This document shows, one piece after another, positions 7,499 through 15,208 of a DNA stretch of 19,568 nt. The number at the start of each line of letters is the position of its first letter. The first letter of the stretch is position 1. The translations under genes and the position numbers were made by a program. Origin of the DNA: Gammaproteobacteria bacterium. Lineage in GTDB: Bacteria > Pseudomonadota > Gammaproteobacteria > Eutrophobiales > Eutrophobiaceae. The notes under the pieces were generated by a model. The model was not told where the DNA came from, searched no databases, and saw nothing but the letters and a program-made list of their open reading frames with translations. Location of the stretch: NCBI GenBank assembly GCA_016844485.1, contig JAENIZ010000017.1, positions 1 through 19,568 of the forward strand, in the 5' to 3' direction.

Positions 7499-8365
7499 AT
7501 GAGCCCTGCGGTACGGCGCCTGATAATTGTCAGTGGCCTGTCCGGCGCAGGCAAAACCATCGCCCTTAATACACTTGAAGACCTCGGGTTTTATTGTATC
7601 GATAACCTGCCCATTAGCCTGCTGAATGAGTTTGCCAGGCAAATTTTGGATTCAAGCATACAAACTGCGGAAGTCGCGATTGGGATTGATGCCCGCAACC
7701 CCGAGCGTGACATTGTTGATCTGCCTGGCGTGATCACTGCTTTGAAAAAGCAGGGATTAATCATTGATCTCGTATTTATTGAAGCAAATGATGATGTGCT
7801 CACAAACCGTTTTAGTGAAACCCGGCGTAAACATCCTTTATCGTCCGAATCTGTATCACTGGCAACCGCTATTAAAAAAGAACGGCAGATCATGGAAGAT
7901 TTGTCTGAACATGCTGATATACGCATCGATACCAGCTATACAATGATGCACGAGTTGAGAGATCTCGTGCGCAAGCGAATTGCAAAGCGTTCATTATCAT
8001 CTCTTTCCATCCAATTTACCTCCTTTGGTTACAAACATGGAATACCCAGGGATGCGGATTTCGTGTTTGATGTCCGCTGTCTTCCCAACCCGTATTGGGA
8101 AAAGGATCTCCGCGGCCTTTCCGGCAATGACAAGCCCGTTATTGAATTTCTTGCCAAACATGGGCAGGTCTCCGAAATGACAGAGCAAATCAAAAAATTC
8201 CTTGTCTACTGGATACCACAATTTGAAGCTGACAATCGCAGCTACTTATGTGTTGCCGTTGGTTGCACGGGAGGTCATCATCGATCAGTATATATTATTG
8301 AACAACTTGCTGAATTCTTCAGGTCTCAGGGCAAGCCAGTAATCATCAGTCATCGGGATATATAA
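7499..8365 (+). CDS. rapZ: RapZ / YvcJ-type nucleotide- and RNA-binding protein
   Basis: In E. coli, RapZ binds small RNAs and delivers GlmZ to RNase E, tuning glucosamine-6-phosphate synthase and so amino-sugar supply. The 288-residue protein has the Walker A GLSGAGKT near residues 13-20, then LEDLGFYCIDNLP. The C-terminal domain carries SFGYKHGIPRDADFVFDVR, LPNPYW and VAVGCTGGHHRSVYI. It ends ...GKPVIISHRDI. The lysine aligned with E. coli Lys270 is kept, but the terminal LEKRKP tail, with the basic residues 281-283 needed for RNA binding in E. coli, is absent. Its RNA role may therefore differ. The ATG directly follows the hprK stop, with AAGG in the end of hprK as ribosome binding site. 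Confidence 0.93.
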   Translation: MSPAVRRLIIVSGLSGAGKTIALNTLEDLGFYCIDNLPISLLNEFARQILDSSIQTAEVAIGIDARNPERDIVDLPGVITALKKQGLIIDLVFIEANDDVLTNRFSETRRKHPLSSESVSLATAIKKERQIMEDLSEHADIRIDTSYTMMHELRDLVRKRIAKRSLSSLSIQFTSFGYKHGIPRDADFVFDVRCLPNPYWEKDLRGLSGNDKPVIEFLAKHGQVSEMTEQIKKFLVYWIPQFEADNRSYLCVAVGCTGGHHRSVYIIEQLAEFFRSQGKPVIISHRDI

Positions 8366-8367
8366 AC

Positions 8368-8760
8368 ATGAGTGTTGGATTATTAATTATCAGTCACGAT
8401 GGTATCGGGCCGGCCTTGCTCGGCACGGCAACTTTCATGCTGAATGAGTGCCCGCTGCAGACAAAATTGCTTGCTGCCTCCCGTGACTGCGACCCTGATG
8501 AATTAGCCACTAATGCCATGGAACAACTGGAGTTGCTTGATACGGGTGATGGCATATTAATCCTTACTGATCTGTATGGATCAACACCCTCAAATATTGC
8601 ACGACATCTGATCAAACAGGGGAATGTGCGCATCATTTCCGGGCTGAATCTTTCCATGCTGATCCGTGTATTAAATTATCCGCAACTTGATCTGGAACAA
8701 CTTGCCCAAAAGGCATTAAGCGGCGGGAAAGACGGCATTATTATGATTGATGAAAAATAA
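8368..8760 (+). CDS. PTS EIIA-mannose-family phosphocarrier, stand-alone
   Basis: This 130-residue single-domain protein belongs to the mannose/fructose EIIA family (ManX N-domain fold). The opening MSVGLLIISHDGIG places the active-site histidine at position 10, as in the family. The stretch GDGILILTDLYGSTPSN near 58-74 is the conserved second motif, and SGLNLSML follows. In transport systems this domain accepts phosphate from HPr and passes it to EIIB. No EIIB, EIIC or EIID is encoded nearby, so a regulatory role is more likely, as reported for similar orphan EIIA-Man proteins in proteobacteria. It starts 2 bases after rapZ and ends 1 base before the preferred HPr start. Confidence 0.9.
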   Translation: MSVGLLIISHDGIGPALLGTATFMLNECPLQTKLLAASRDCDPDELATNAMEQLELLDTGDGILILTDLYGSTPSNIARHLIKQGNVRIISGLNLSMLIRVLNYPQLDLEQLAQKALSGGKDGIIMIDEK

Positions 8761-8761
8761 T

Positions 8762-9031
8762 ATGCCAAAAAGAACGGTAACCATCATCAACAAACTGGGT
8801 TTGCATGCGCGCGCTGCCGCACGCCTTGTTCAGGTCGCGTCGCGTTTCGAAAGTGATATCAACATAATTCATGCGAGTAAAGAGGTCAGTGGAAAAAGTA
8901 TCATGGGTGTTATGATGCTTGCCGCAGGCAAGGGAACCTCATTAGACATTGTTGCCAATGGAAGAGATGAAGAAATCGCCTTAAACAAGCTTGAGGAATT
9001 AATCCTGGATCGTTTCGGAGAAAAGGAATGA
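8762..9031 (+). CDS. ptsH: Phosphocarrier protein HPr
   Basis: HPr takes phosphate from Enzyme I on His15 and passes it to EIIA proteins; Ser46 is the HprK target. From the ATG at 8762 the protein has 89 residues (MPKRTVTIINKLGLHAR) and puts the active histidine exactly at 15 and the regulatory serine at 46 in GKSIMG. This is why the start at 8762 is preferred over the in-frame TTG at 8747 or ATG at 8750, which add four or five residues and overlap the EIIA gene. Both phosphorylation sites and their surroundings are intact, consistent with control by the HprK encoded upstream. It overlaps ptsI by 4 bases. Confidence 0.95.
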   Translation: MPKRTVTIINKLGLHARAAARLVQVASRFESDINIIHASKEVSGKSIMGVMMLAAGKGTSLDIVANGRDEEIALNKLEELILDRFGEKE

Positions 9032-10770
9032 CGATCGCCCTGCATGGACTGGGAGTCTCGCGAGGTATCGCCATAGGTGGCGTTTATATTATCGAAAGTG
9101 ACCAACTGGACATTCATGAATATTCAATCCCAAAGGAATCTATTGAAACTGAAATACAACGGTTTGATAAAGCCGTTACCAGCGCAAGGCAACAACTGCG
9201 TGCCATACGCAATCATATCCCGGTAACTACGGATGCAGATATTGCAGCATTTATAGATACTCATCTGCTGATGTTGGAAGACTCGTCATTGACTCATGAG
9301 CCCGCGCGTCTGATTCGCGAACTTTCTTGCAATGCTGAATGGGCATTAAAACTCCAGCGCGATGCCCTGGTGAGTGTCTTCGATGAAATGGATGACGCAT
9401 ATCTGCGTACACGCAAGGATGATGTTGATTACGTCGTAAACCGCATACAACGTATTCTGTCGAACCAAACCTCTTTGCACCATGAGGAACCGGATAACCT
9501 GCTCACTGGTTATATTGTGCTTGCAAATGATCTAACACCTGCGGATACGGTGCTGATGCAGCACAAAGGTATCACCGCTTTCGTTACCGAATATGGCGGC
9601 CCGACTTCACATACTGCGATACTTGCCAGAAGTCTGGGAATTCCGGCAATCGTTGGTTTACAACACGCCCTTCAATATATCCACGAAGAAGATTTAATAA
9701 TCCTGGATGGAACACGCGGTATTGTCCTGGTTGACCCGGATAAACAATCGCTTGCGCATTACCGCAAACTGCAAAATGAGGAAAAAATCCATTACACGGC
9801 CCTGGGACGGCTCAAGGGCAAACCCACCGTCACCCTGGACGGGATCCCGATAGAACTTCAGGCCAATATTGAATTGCCCAGGGATTTTGACACAGTCATT
9901 GAAGTAGGCGCCGCTGGTGTCGGGTTGTATCGCACCGAATTTCTCTATATGAACCGTGATTCACCACCGGATGAGGAAGAACATTACCAGACGTACACCA
10001 GGGTCATCGAGATACTGAATGGCCTGCCGTTGACTATCCGTACCCTGGATCTCGGCGCGGATAAACAAGTCGATGGCGGCCGCCAAACCGGACCAATTGC
10101 TTCAAACCCTGCATTGGGATTGCGGGCCGTGCGTCTGTGTTTGAAAGAACCGTCATTATTCCGACCCCAGTTACGCGCCATTATTCGCGCCTCTGTGCAT
10201 GGCCCGGTACGCGTGCTGATCCCGATGCTATCAAATACCCATGAACTGGGCCAGGTACTGCAAATCATTGCCGAGATTAAAGCGGAACTTGACAATCAGG
10301 ATATTCCTTACGACCACCATTTACCTCTGGGTGCAATGATTGAAGTCCCGGCCGCCGCCGTGTGCGCAGATATATTTGCAAGCTCCCTGGATTTTCTTTC
10401 CATCGGCACGAATGATCTTATCCAATACACCATGGCAATCGATCGGGTTAACGATGAGGTCAATTACCTGTACGACCCCCTGCACCCTGCCGTGTTACGG
10501 CTTATCCATATCACATTGCAGGCGGGGAAAAAGGCAAACATCCCTGTTGCCATGTGTGGCGAAATGGCGGGGGAAACCCAGCACACACGCTTACTGCTTG
10601 GTCTGGGATTGCGTGAATTCAGTGTGCACCCGGCGGCATTACTGGAAGTTAAGCAGATCATTAATAATAGCGAGCTGGCGCCCCTCACAATACTTGCACA
10701 AAAGGCGCTCAATGCCAGAAACAGCATTGAAGTTGCCGAGATAATGGCAACCGCCAATATTCAGTCATAA
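9028..10770 (+). CDS. ptsI: PTS Enzyme I (phosphoenolpyruvate-protein phosphotransferase)
   Basis: Enzyme I uses PEP to phosphorylate itself and then HPr on His15, feeding the cytoplasmic phosphorelay. The 580-residue length is normal for a sugar-type EI. It lacks the N-terminal GAF domain of PtsP, the usual nitrogen EI. The N-terminal domain begins LHGLGVSRGIAIG. The swivelling phosphohistidine domain has GGPTSHTAI with active His195. The C-terminal PEP-binding barrel has GVGLYRTEFLYMN, SIGTNDLIQYTMAIDR and MCGEMAG, with catalytic Cys510. The start codon overlaps the ptsH stop in ATGA, indicating translational coupling. With PtsN, EIIA-Man, HPr and HprK in the same run it completes a relay with no permease in view. 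Confidence 0.96.
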   Translation: MTIALHGLGVSRGIAIGGVYIIESDQLDIHEYSIPKESIETEIQRFDKAVTSARQQLRAIRNHIPVTTDADIAAFIDTHLLMLEDSSLTHEPARLIRELSCNAEWALKLQRDALVSVFDEMDDAYLRTRKDDVDYVVNRIQRILSNQTSLHHEEPDNLLTGYIVLANDLTPADTVLMQHKGITAFVTEYGGPTSHTAILARSLGIPAIVGLQHALQYIHEEDLIILDGTRGIVLVDPDKQSLAHYRKLQNEEKIHYTALGRLKGKPTVTLDGIPIELQANIELPRDFDTVIEVGAAGVGLYRTEFLYMNRDSPPDEEEHYQTYTRVIEILNGLPLTIRTLDLGADKQVDGGRQTGPIASNPALGLRAVRLCLKEPSLFRPQLRAIIRASVHGPVRVLIPMLSNTHELGQVLQIIAEIKAELDNQDIPYDHHLPLGAMIEVPAAAVCADIFASSLDFLSIGTNDLIQYTMAIDRVNDEVNYLYDPLHPAVLRLIHITLQAGKKANIPVAMCGEMAGETQHTRLLLGLGLREFSVHPAALLEVKQIINNSELAPLTILAQKALNARNSIEVAEIMATANIQS

Positions 10771-10877
10771 ATAATTACACGTCACCACAGCAACCTCACC
10801 GGTTATATCCCCCAGCGTGACGCGGTTGATGTGGAATATTTTAGTCCCTATTTAATCCTTTCATTGTTACACTGAAA
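10771..10877. repeat. Inverted repeat in the ptsI-mgtE gap
   Basis: CCACAGCAAC at 10785-10794 can pair with GTTGATGTGG at 10825-10834 (9 of 10 positions). Alternatively, CGTCAC at 10780-10785 can pair with GTGACG at 10817-10822. The two pairings exclude each other in part. No T-run follows, so it is not a classical terminator. The leader is too short for the Mg2+-sensing M-box known upstream of other mgtE genes. It may be a structured leader, an operator or chance. Confidence 0.3.
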
Positions 10878-12251
10878 ATGAATTCTGGACATGCCGACAT
10901 GAATGATATTACCCAACGAGAAGAAAAAAACCTGATTATCGATCGACTGCATGAGTCGCTGAGCGCCGATAAACCGGATATCGCGCGTGAATTACTTATG
11001 CAGATGCATCCTTCCGAGATTGCAGATGTTCTGGAAAGCCTGCCAGGGAAAGCGCGCGCTACAGTATGGGATCTGATTAATCCGCGGCTTGAAGGTGACG
11101 TCTTGTCGGAATTGCATGATGCGGTCCGGACAGAATTACTGGAACAGATGCAGCCACAGGAAGTCGCCGAAGCTACCAGGGATCTGGATACGGATGATGT
11201 GGCGGACATCATTCAGGATCTGCCTGAAGAGATTCAGGATTCTGTCCTGCGTTCAATGGACCAGCAGAACCGGCAAAGACTTGCCTCGGCGTTGTCCTAT
11301 CCTGAGGATACGGCAGGCGGCCTGATGAATACTGATATTATTTCCGTGCGGGCCGATGTGACACTGGATGTGGTCATGCGTTATCTGCGCCGGCTCGGAC
11401 AGATCCCGGAGAAAACCGATAACCTCATGGTCGTTGACCGGGAAAACAAATTTCTTGGCATTTTACCCCTGGCCGATATGCTCATCCGTGACCCGGAAAA
11501 CAGTGTCGGTGAAATCATGACAGTGGCGACCGGTATTCAGGCTCATATTCCATCTATTGAGGTGGCCAAGACTTTTGAACAACGCGACCTGGTTTCTGCA
11601 GCTGTAGTGGATGAAGACAACAAACTACTTGGCCGCATCACGGTGGATGACGTGGTGGACGTTATCCAGGAAGAGGCCGACTACACGCTACGCAGCATGG
11701 CCGGCGTGGGCGATGAGGATATGTTCACCTCTGTGCTCTGGAGCGTGCGACGACGCGTAGCGTGGCTCTGCATCAATCTGGCAACAGCCTCGCTGGCCGC
11801 ATCGGTGGTCGGCCGTTTTCAAGAGACGATAGCGCAACTCGTGACATTGGCGGTGTTGATGCCGATTGTAGCGAACATGGGCGGCGTCGCTGGCAGTCAG
11901 ACATTGACGATTGCCATCCGCGGCATCGCGCTTGGACAGCTCAGTAAATCCAACACCCGCTCCCTGCTGTTTAAGGAAATCGGCGTTGCTTTGATCAACG
12001 GCATGATCCTGGCAGTGGTGGTAACGCTGATTGCTCTTGCCTGGTTTCACCAGCCTAAACTCGGCCTCATCGTCGGCCTCGCGATAGTACTTAATCTGTT
12101 CACGGCATCACTGGCGGGCACGCTTATTCCGCTGGGACTAAAACGTCTCGGCATCGATCCGGCCGTTGCCGGCGGCATGCTGCTCACTACCGTGACCGAT
12201 GCAGTTGGATTTTTTTCCTTTTTGGGACTCGCCACCCTGCTGCTGGTATGA
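10878..12251 (+). CDS. mgtE: Magnesium transporter MgtE
   Basis: MgtE is a homodimeric, Mg2+-gated channel that imports Mg2+ across the inner membrane. The 457-residue product has the expected order. An MgtE N-domain of helical repeats comes first (about 15-135, with HPSEIADVLESLP and DTDDVADIIQDLP). Two CBS domains follow (about 140-270, with DTAGGLMNTD and DNKLLGRITVDDVVDVIQ). The C-terminal channel has about five membrane helices (about 290-457) with the signature LMPIVANMGGVAGSQT and, near the end, TTVTDAVGFFSFLG holding the conserved pore-region Asp. A second in-frame ATG at 10899 could be the start; neither has a clear ribosome binding site. The gene overlaps the methyltransferase gene by 4 bases and follows ptsI after 107 bases. 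Confidence 0.96.
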   Translation: MNSGHADMNDITQREEKNLIIDRLHESLSADKPDIARELLMQMHPSEIADVLESLPGKARATVWDLINPRLEGDVLSELHDAVRTELLEQMQPQEVAEATRDLDTDDVADIIQDLPEEIQDSVLRSMDQQNRQRLASALSYPEDTAGGLMNTDIISVRADVTLDVVMRYLRRLGQIPEKTDNLMVVDRENKFLGILPLADMLIRDPENSVGEIMTVATGIQAHIPSIEVAKTFEQRDLVSAAVVDEDNKLLGRITVDDVVDVIQEEADYTLRSMAGVGDEDMFTSVLWSVRRRVAWLCINLATASLAASVVGRFQETIAQLVTLAVLMPIVANMGGVAGSQTLTIAIRGIALGQLSKSNTRSLLFKEIGVALINGMILAVVVTLIALAWFHQPKLGLIVGLAIVLNLFTASLAGTLIPLGLKRLGIDPAVAGGMLLTTVTDAVGFFSFLGLATLLLV

Positions 12252-13021
12252 CCCCGGAGAACGTACAGGCGCGTCCGTTCGATAACACCGTCAGACTGTC
12301 CGCCTGTCCGGTATGTGATGCGAATGATATCGCCCCCAGTGTTGAAAAATCGGGTTACTGTTTCAGCCGCTGCCCACACTGTGATTTTCTGTTCGTGAAT
12401 CCGCGACCACCGCAAGCCTGGTTAAACAGCCTCTACGCTTCCCCCGTGAAGGAAGCCGAACCAACCTACAATAAGGCGGGATCGCGATTGCGGCGTGCGT
12501 ATTTCAAACTGCCGCGCTTTTTCCCCTACGCCTGGCGCAAGGATGCTGTGGATGTGGGCTGTGGCGGAGGGTTTGTTGCCCATGCGTTAAGTCTGGTTGC
12601 CCACTCCTCGACCGGCATAGACATCAGTGCCAATGCAATCGCCTATGCCCGCCACCGGTTTTCACGGCCACGCTTCATCTGCGCCAATTTTGCCGGGTTG
12701 CCGAACGACATCGGGGAATTTGACTTTGTTTATTCATCCGAAGTAATCGAGCATGTCAGCGATGTGAATCAATACATGCGGGCATTGAATAAATTGACCC
12801 GGGACGGGGGGCATGTGTACATCACTACGCCGGATCTCGGCCATCCCAAAGTACCTGCGCAAATTGAACACTGGGATGTATTCCAGCCTCCCATCCATGT
12901 GCAGTTTTTTAACAGAAGAACGGTCACCGTGTTGTTTGAAAGATATGGCTTCAGGATCGTGAAATTCTATAAAAACAGAAAACCCGGTTTGATCTTTCTG
13001 GCAATGAAGGCTTATGGATGA
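12248..13021 (+). CDS. Class I SAM-dependent methyltransferase with N-terminal zinc ribbon
   Basis: This 257-residue protein has a Rossmann-type methyltransferase domain. SAM-binding motif I is VDVGCGGGF at 101-109, followed by the acidic end of strand 2 in STGIDIS. FVYSSEVIEHV follows, and a motif resembling post-I/IV (the Methyltransf_11/23 pattern). A small Cys4 cluster precedes it, Cys20/Cys23 and Cys42/Cys45 (ACPVCD and RCPHCD), a likely zinc ribbon. Proteins of this layout often act on sugars or lipids, but the substrate cannot be read from the sequence. The ATG overlaps the mgtE stop (ATGA), so the gene is probably translated from the same message. Its last 10 bases overlap the end of the convergent thrB. 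Confidence 0.85.
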   Translation: MTPENVQARPFDNTVRLSACPVCDANDIAPSVEKSGYCFSRCPHCDFLFVNPRPPQAWLNSLYASPVKEAEPTYNKAGSRLRRAYFKLPRFFPYAWRKDAVDVGCGGGFVAHALSLVAHSSTGIDISANAIAYARHRFSRPRFICANFAGLPNDIGEFDFVYSSEVIEHVSDVNQYMRALNKLTRDGGHVYITTPDLGHPKVPAQIEHWDVFQPPIHVQFFNRRTVTVLFERYGFRIVKFYKNRKPGLIFLAMKAYG

Positions 13022-13972
13022 TCCCACATTTTTGACATCTGATCGGAATTTTCAACCCTGTCCTGCAGGATCAATTTGAATTCGTCCGGGTCTTTGATAT
13101 GCGTAATCTCTCCCCCGCGGGGGAAATATTTGTCCTGCAGGCGCGACAACCGGAACCTCAGTGCCGCTGCTCGCGGCATCGTGGGCCAGGCATCGAACCC
13201 TGCAGCAGTTACTTTGCGTTCCTGTTGGTAGGCATTAAGCAATACGCGCGCATTTTGCAAGTCTCGTACATTATCACCAGTAGTGCACCAGTCATTGATC
13301 GTTACCGTAAGGTCATAAACAAAAAAATTGTTGCAGGCATAGTAAAAATCAATAATGCCGGTCAGTTCATCCCCCACAAACAAGGCATTATCCAGGAATA
13401 AATCGGCGTGAATTACCCCGACAGGCAGGTCTTGGTAAAGATGACTGAACTGGTATTCCAGCTCATTAATCAATAATGAAGCCTCCTCCTCTGCAAGACA
13501 CGGCATGACGTTATCTGCCGTCGCCTTCCACCACTTTGGCCCGCGTACCATCTTTCTGTGCAGATTAAATTCCTTGCTGGCATTGTGCATACGTACCATC
13601 TGTTTACCGATCTCTGCACATTGCATGCGATTGGGTATATCAACGCTGGCGCCATTCAGCCGTTTCACCAGTGCTGCGGGCTTGCCGCCATTGAGCTCGC
13701 GCAAATACTGTCCATGATTATCCGCAACCGGGTGTGCGCTGGGTATTCTATGCTCGGCCAGAAAGGCCATGAGTTCCAGAAAATAAGGTAATTCTTCCCT
13801 AGATAACTGCTCAAACAGGGTAATAACGTATTCACCTTATACTTGTGGTAACAAAATAATTGGAATTCTCTATGCCGTCACTGATCCCGGCAAATTGTTC
13901 AAGCTGGCCCAGTGAATAGTGCTGCAGAAATTCCGCGAGCTGATGGGGCGGTACTTTTGTATAAACAGACAT
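13012..13972 (-). pseudogene. thrB: Homoserine kinase ThrB (type II, APH fold) with a frameshift
   Basis: Type II homoserine kinase phosphorylates homoserine for threonine synthesis. On the minus strand an ATG at 13972 opens 46 codons (MSVYTKVPPHQLAEFL ... GIENSNYFVTTSIR), then a TGA at 13834-13832. The family sequence resumes one base out of phase as GEYVITLFEQLSREE and runs without interruption to the TAA at 13014-13012. The span of 961 bases is three times 320 plus one, so one extra base near 13835-13841 explains it. Downstream, the kinase loop GVIHADLFLDNALF and IIDFYYACN are intact. Either the gene is recently broken or the sequence has an error. An internal ATG (13770) gives a 252-residue fragment without the N-lobe. 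The neighbours DUF2782 and polA are the usual ones. Confidence 0.9.
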
Positions 13973-14054
13973 GGATTACAGCAGTTGGAGGAACTACCGT
14001 GATATCAAATTGTTCTTATTAATTAAACATATAACAGAAAGACTGCCCGGCGAT

Positions 14055-14417
14055 CTACCACCTGAATAATACCCACTGGGGCACTATGATATCGTCATGG
14101 ATCCCGCTGAAACGGGATTCCATCTGGCCATCACCATCCCTGTCAATCAAGTAATAGGAGGGACCGACGGATGGCGTGATCTTGACCATGTATAAGTTGC
14201 CATTGACACGATATTCCTCGATCGTCGAGTCTTCCCGCTGAATAATGGTGATCTGAGGCTCGATTGCCTCCCCGCTTTCAACCGGATCAGGCAAAACAGG
14301 TGGTTCCGGGATCTCATCCAAATTGCCCCCATCCGCCTCTCCTGCAAATACCGGCAATGGCAACACACACCAGAGCACCAGACTGAAATAAAATAATATT
14401 TTCTGCATCTTAATCAT
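14055..14417 (-). CDS. DUF2782 family secreted protein
   Basis: This 120-residue protein begins with a signal peptide (hydrophobic core near residues 7-22, likely cut after VFAG or PVFA around 24-26), so it is probably periplasmic. The mature N-part is proline- and glutamate-rich (EIPEPPVLPDPVE). The conserved DUF2782 core follows, with ITIIQREDSTIEEYRVNG, LYMVKITPSVGPSYYLID, DRDGDG and a final PQWVLFRW. The function of the family is unknown. It lies between the LOG gene and thrB on the same strand, and DUF2782 genes are also found between polA and thrB in Pseudomonas, so the linkage is old. The start may be the ATG at 14417 or the one at 14408. Confidence 0.85.
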   Translation of the reverse strand: MIKMQKILFYFSLVLWCVLPLPVFAGEADGGNLDEIPEPPVLPDPVESGEAIEPQITIIQREDSTIEEYRVNGNLYMVKITPSVGPSYYLIDRDGDGQMESRFSGIHDDIIVPQWVLFRW

Positions 14418-14448
14418 CTTTTGGCATCATCCTGTTTAGCACGGCAGT

Positions 14449-15165
14449 TTACAACTCCAGCTGCCGATAACGTTCCTCCGGTGTCGGTTCAATATTTCTG
14501 TCTTTATAGTAACCGAAAATGGCGTCTACCACCTGCTGTGGCTCATCAACCACCTGCAACAGCCCGAGATCTTCCGGGCTGATAGTACCTTCCTGCACCA
14601 AAGTTCCTTTAAACCATTCCATTAGACCGCTCCAAAAGCCTGAATTCACCAGAATTATTGGTATTTGTCTGCTTTTACCCGTCTGTATCAGGGTCAATAT
14701 TTCCGCCAGTTCATCCAGTGTCCCAAACCCCCCGGGCAAAACCACGTAGGCCGAGGCGTATTTGACAAACATCACCTTGCGGGTGAAAAAGTGACGGAAG
14801 TAGAGTGAAATATTCTGGTGACGGTTGGATATCTGTTCATCGGGCAGTTGGATATTAAGGCCTACGCTTTGTGAACGGCCTGCATATGCCCCCCGGTTGA
14901 AGGCCTCCATCAGTCCGGGACCGCCCCCACTGATTACGGAAAAGCCGGCATCTGACAACAACCGGGCAATTTTTTCGCCCAAAACGTAACAAGGATGATC
15001 AGGCTGAAAACGTGCAGAGCCGAACATGCTTACAGAGGGTTTGATCCCGGCCAATTTCTCAAATCCCTCGACAAACTCGGCCATGATCTGGAAGACCTTC
15101 CATGATTCCCGCGTAAGATCGGAGTCTTTAATTTTTGGATGGGCAGATTTTGCCTGATCATTCAT
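14449..15165 (-). CDS. LOG family (lysine decarboxylase-like Rossmann) protein, TIGR00730 type
   Basis: LOG proteins hydrolyse cytokinin-type or other nucleoside 5'-monophosphates to release the base. Many bacterial members are nucleotide 5'-monophosphate nucleosidases of uncertain physiological role. The 238-residue product has SGGGPGLMEAFNRGAY at 79-94 and the hallmark PGGFGTLDE at 144-152, with the Arg/Lys pair in FTRKVMFVKYA near 127-137. The family is often mislabelled lysine decarboxylase, but it lacks PLP motifs. An N-terminal extension of about 40 residues precedes the Rossmann core (VSMFGSARF). It is the first gene of the minus-strand set, 31 bases before DUF2782, and diverges from polA across only 43 bases. 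Confidence 0.9.
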   Translation of the reverse strand: MNDQAKSAHPKIKDSDLTRESWKVFQIMAEFVEGFEKLAGIKPSVSMFGSARFQPDHPCYVLGEKIARLLSDAGFSVISGGGPGLMEAFNRGAYAGRSQSVGLNIQLPDEQISNRHQNISLYFRHFFTRKVMFVKYASAYVVLPGGFGTLDELAEILTLIQTGKSRQIPIILVNSGFWSGLMEWFKGTLVQEGTISPEDLGLLQVVDEPQQVVDAIFGYYKDRNIEPTPEERYRQLEL

Positions 15166-15208
15166 AATGACTTTTTATCATATTCTCTCTTCGCTAAATA
15201 GTATTTAA
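15166..15208. promoter_or_regulatory. Short divergent region between the LOG gene and polA
   Basis: Only 43 AT-rich bases separate two divergent starts, so at least one promoter must lie inside a coding region or the two overlap. No convincing -35/-10 pair and no Shine-Dalgarno sequence before polA was found. Confidence 0.35.

Noticed and set aside
8747..8761. Upstream TTG/ATG starts for HPr
   Set aside because: Starting at 8762 places the active histidine at 15 and the regulatory serine at 46, as in the family; the longer forms add residues not seen in HPr and overlap the EIIA gene.
10771..10877. M-box (ykoK) Mg2+ riboswitch upstream of mgtE
   Set aside because: The 107-base gap is too short for the element and none of its conserved core was recognised.
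11688..12050. 120-codon minus-strand open frame within mgtE
   Set aside because: It mirrors the membrane domain of mgtE, has a biased His/Gln-rich composition and no plausible start signal.
13099..13791. Plus-strand open frames across thrB (100, 70 and 77 codons)
   Set aside because: They run opposite to the thrB kinase domain and show no family resemblance.
13828..13850. Programmed +1 frameshifting in thrB at AGG-TGA, similar in geometry to prfB
   Set aside because: There is no slippery run, the Ile codon before it would not re-pair after slipping, and no Shine-Dalgarno-like stimulator lies just upstream. A mutation or sequencing error is simpler.
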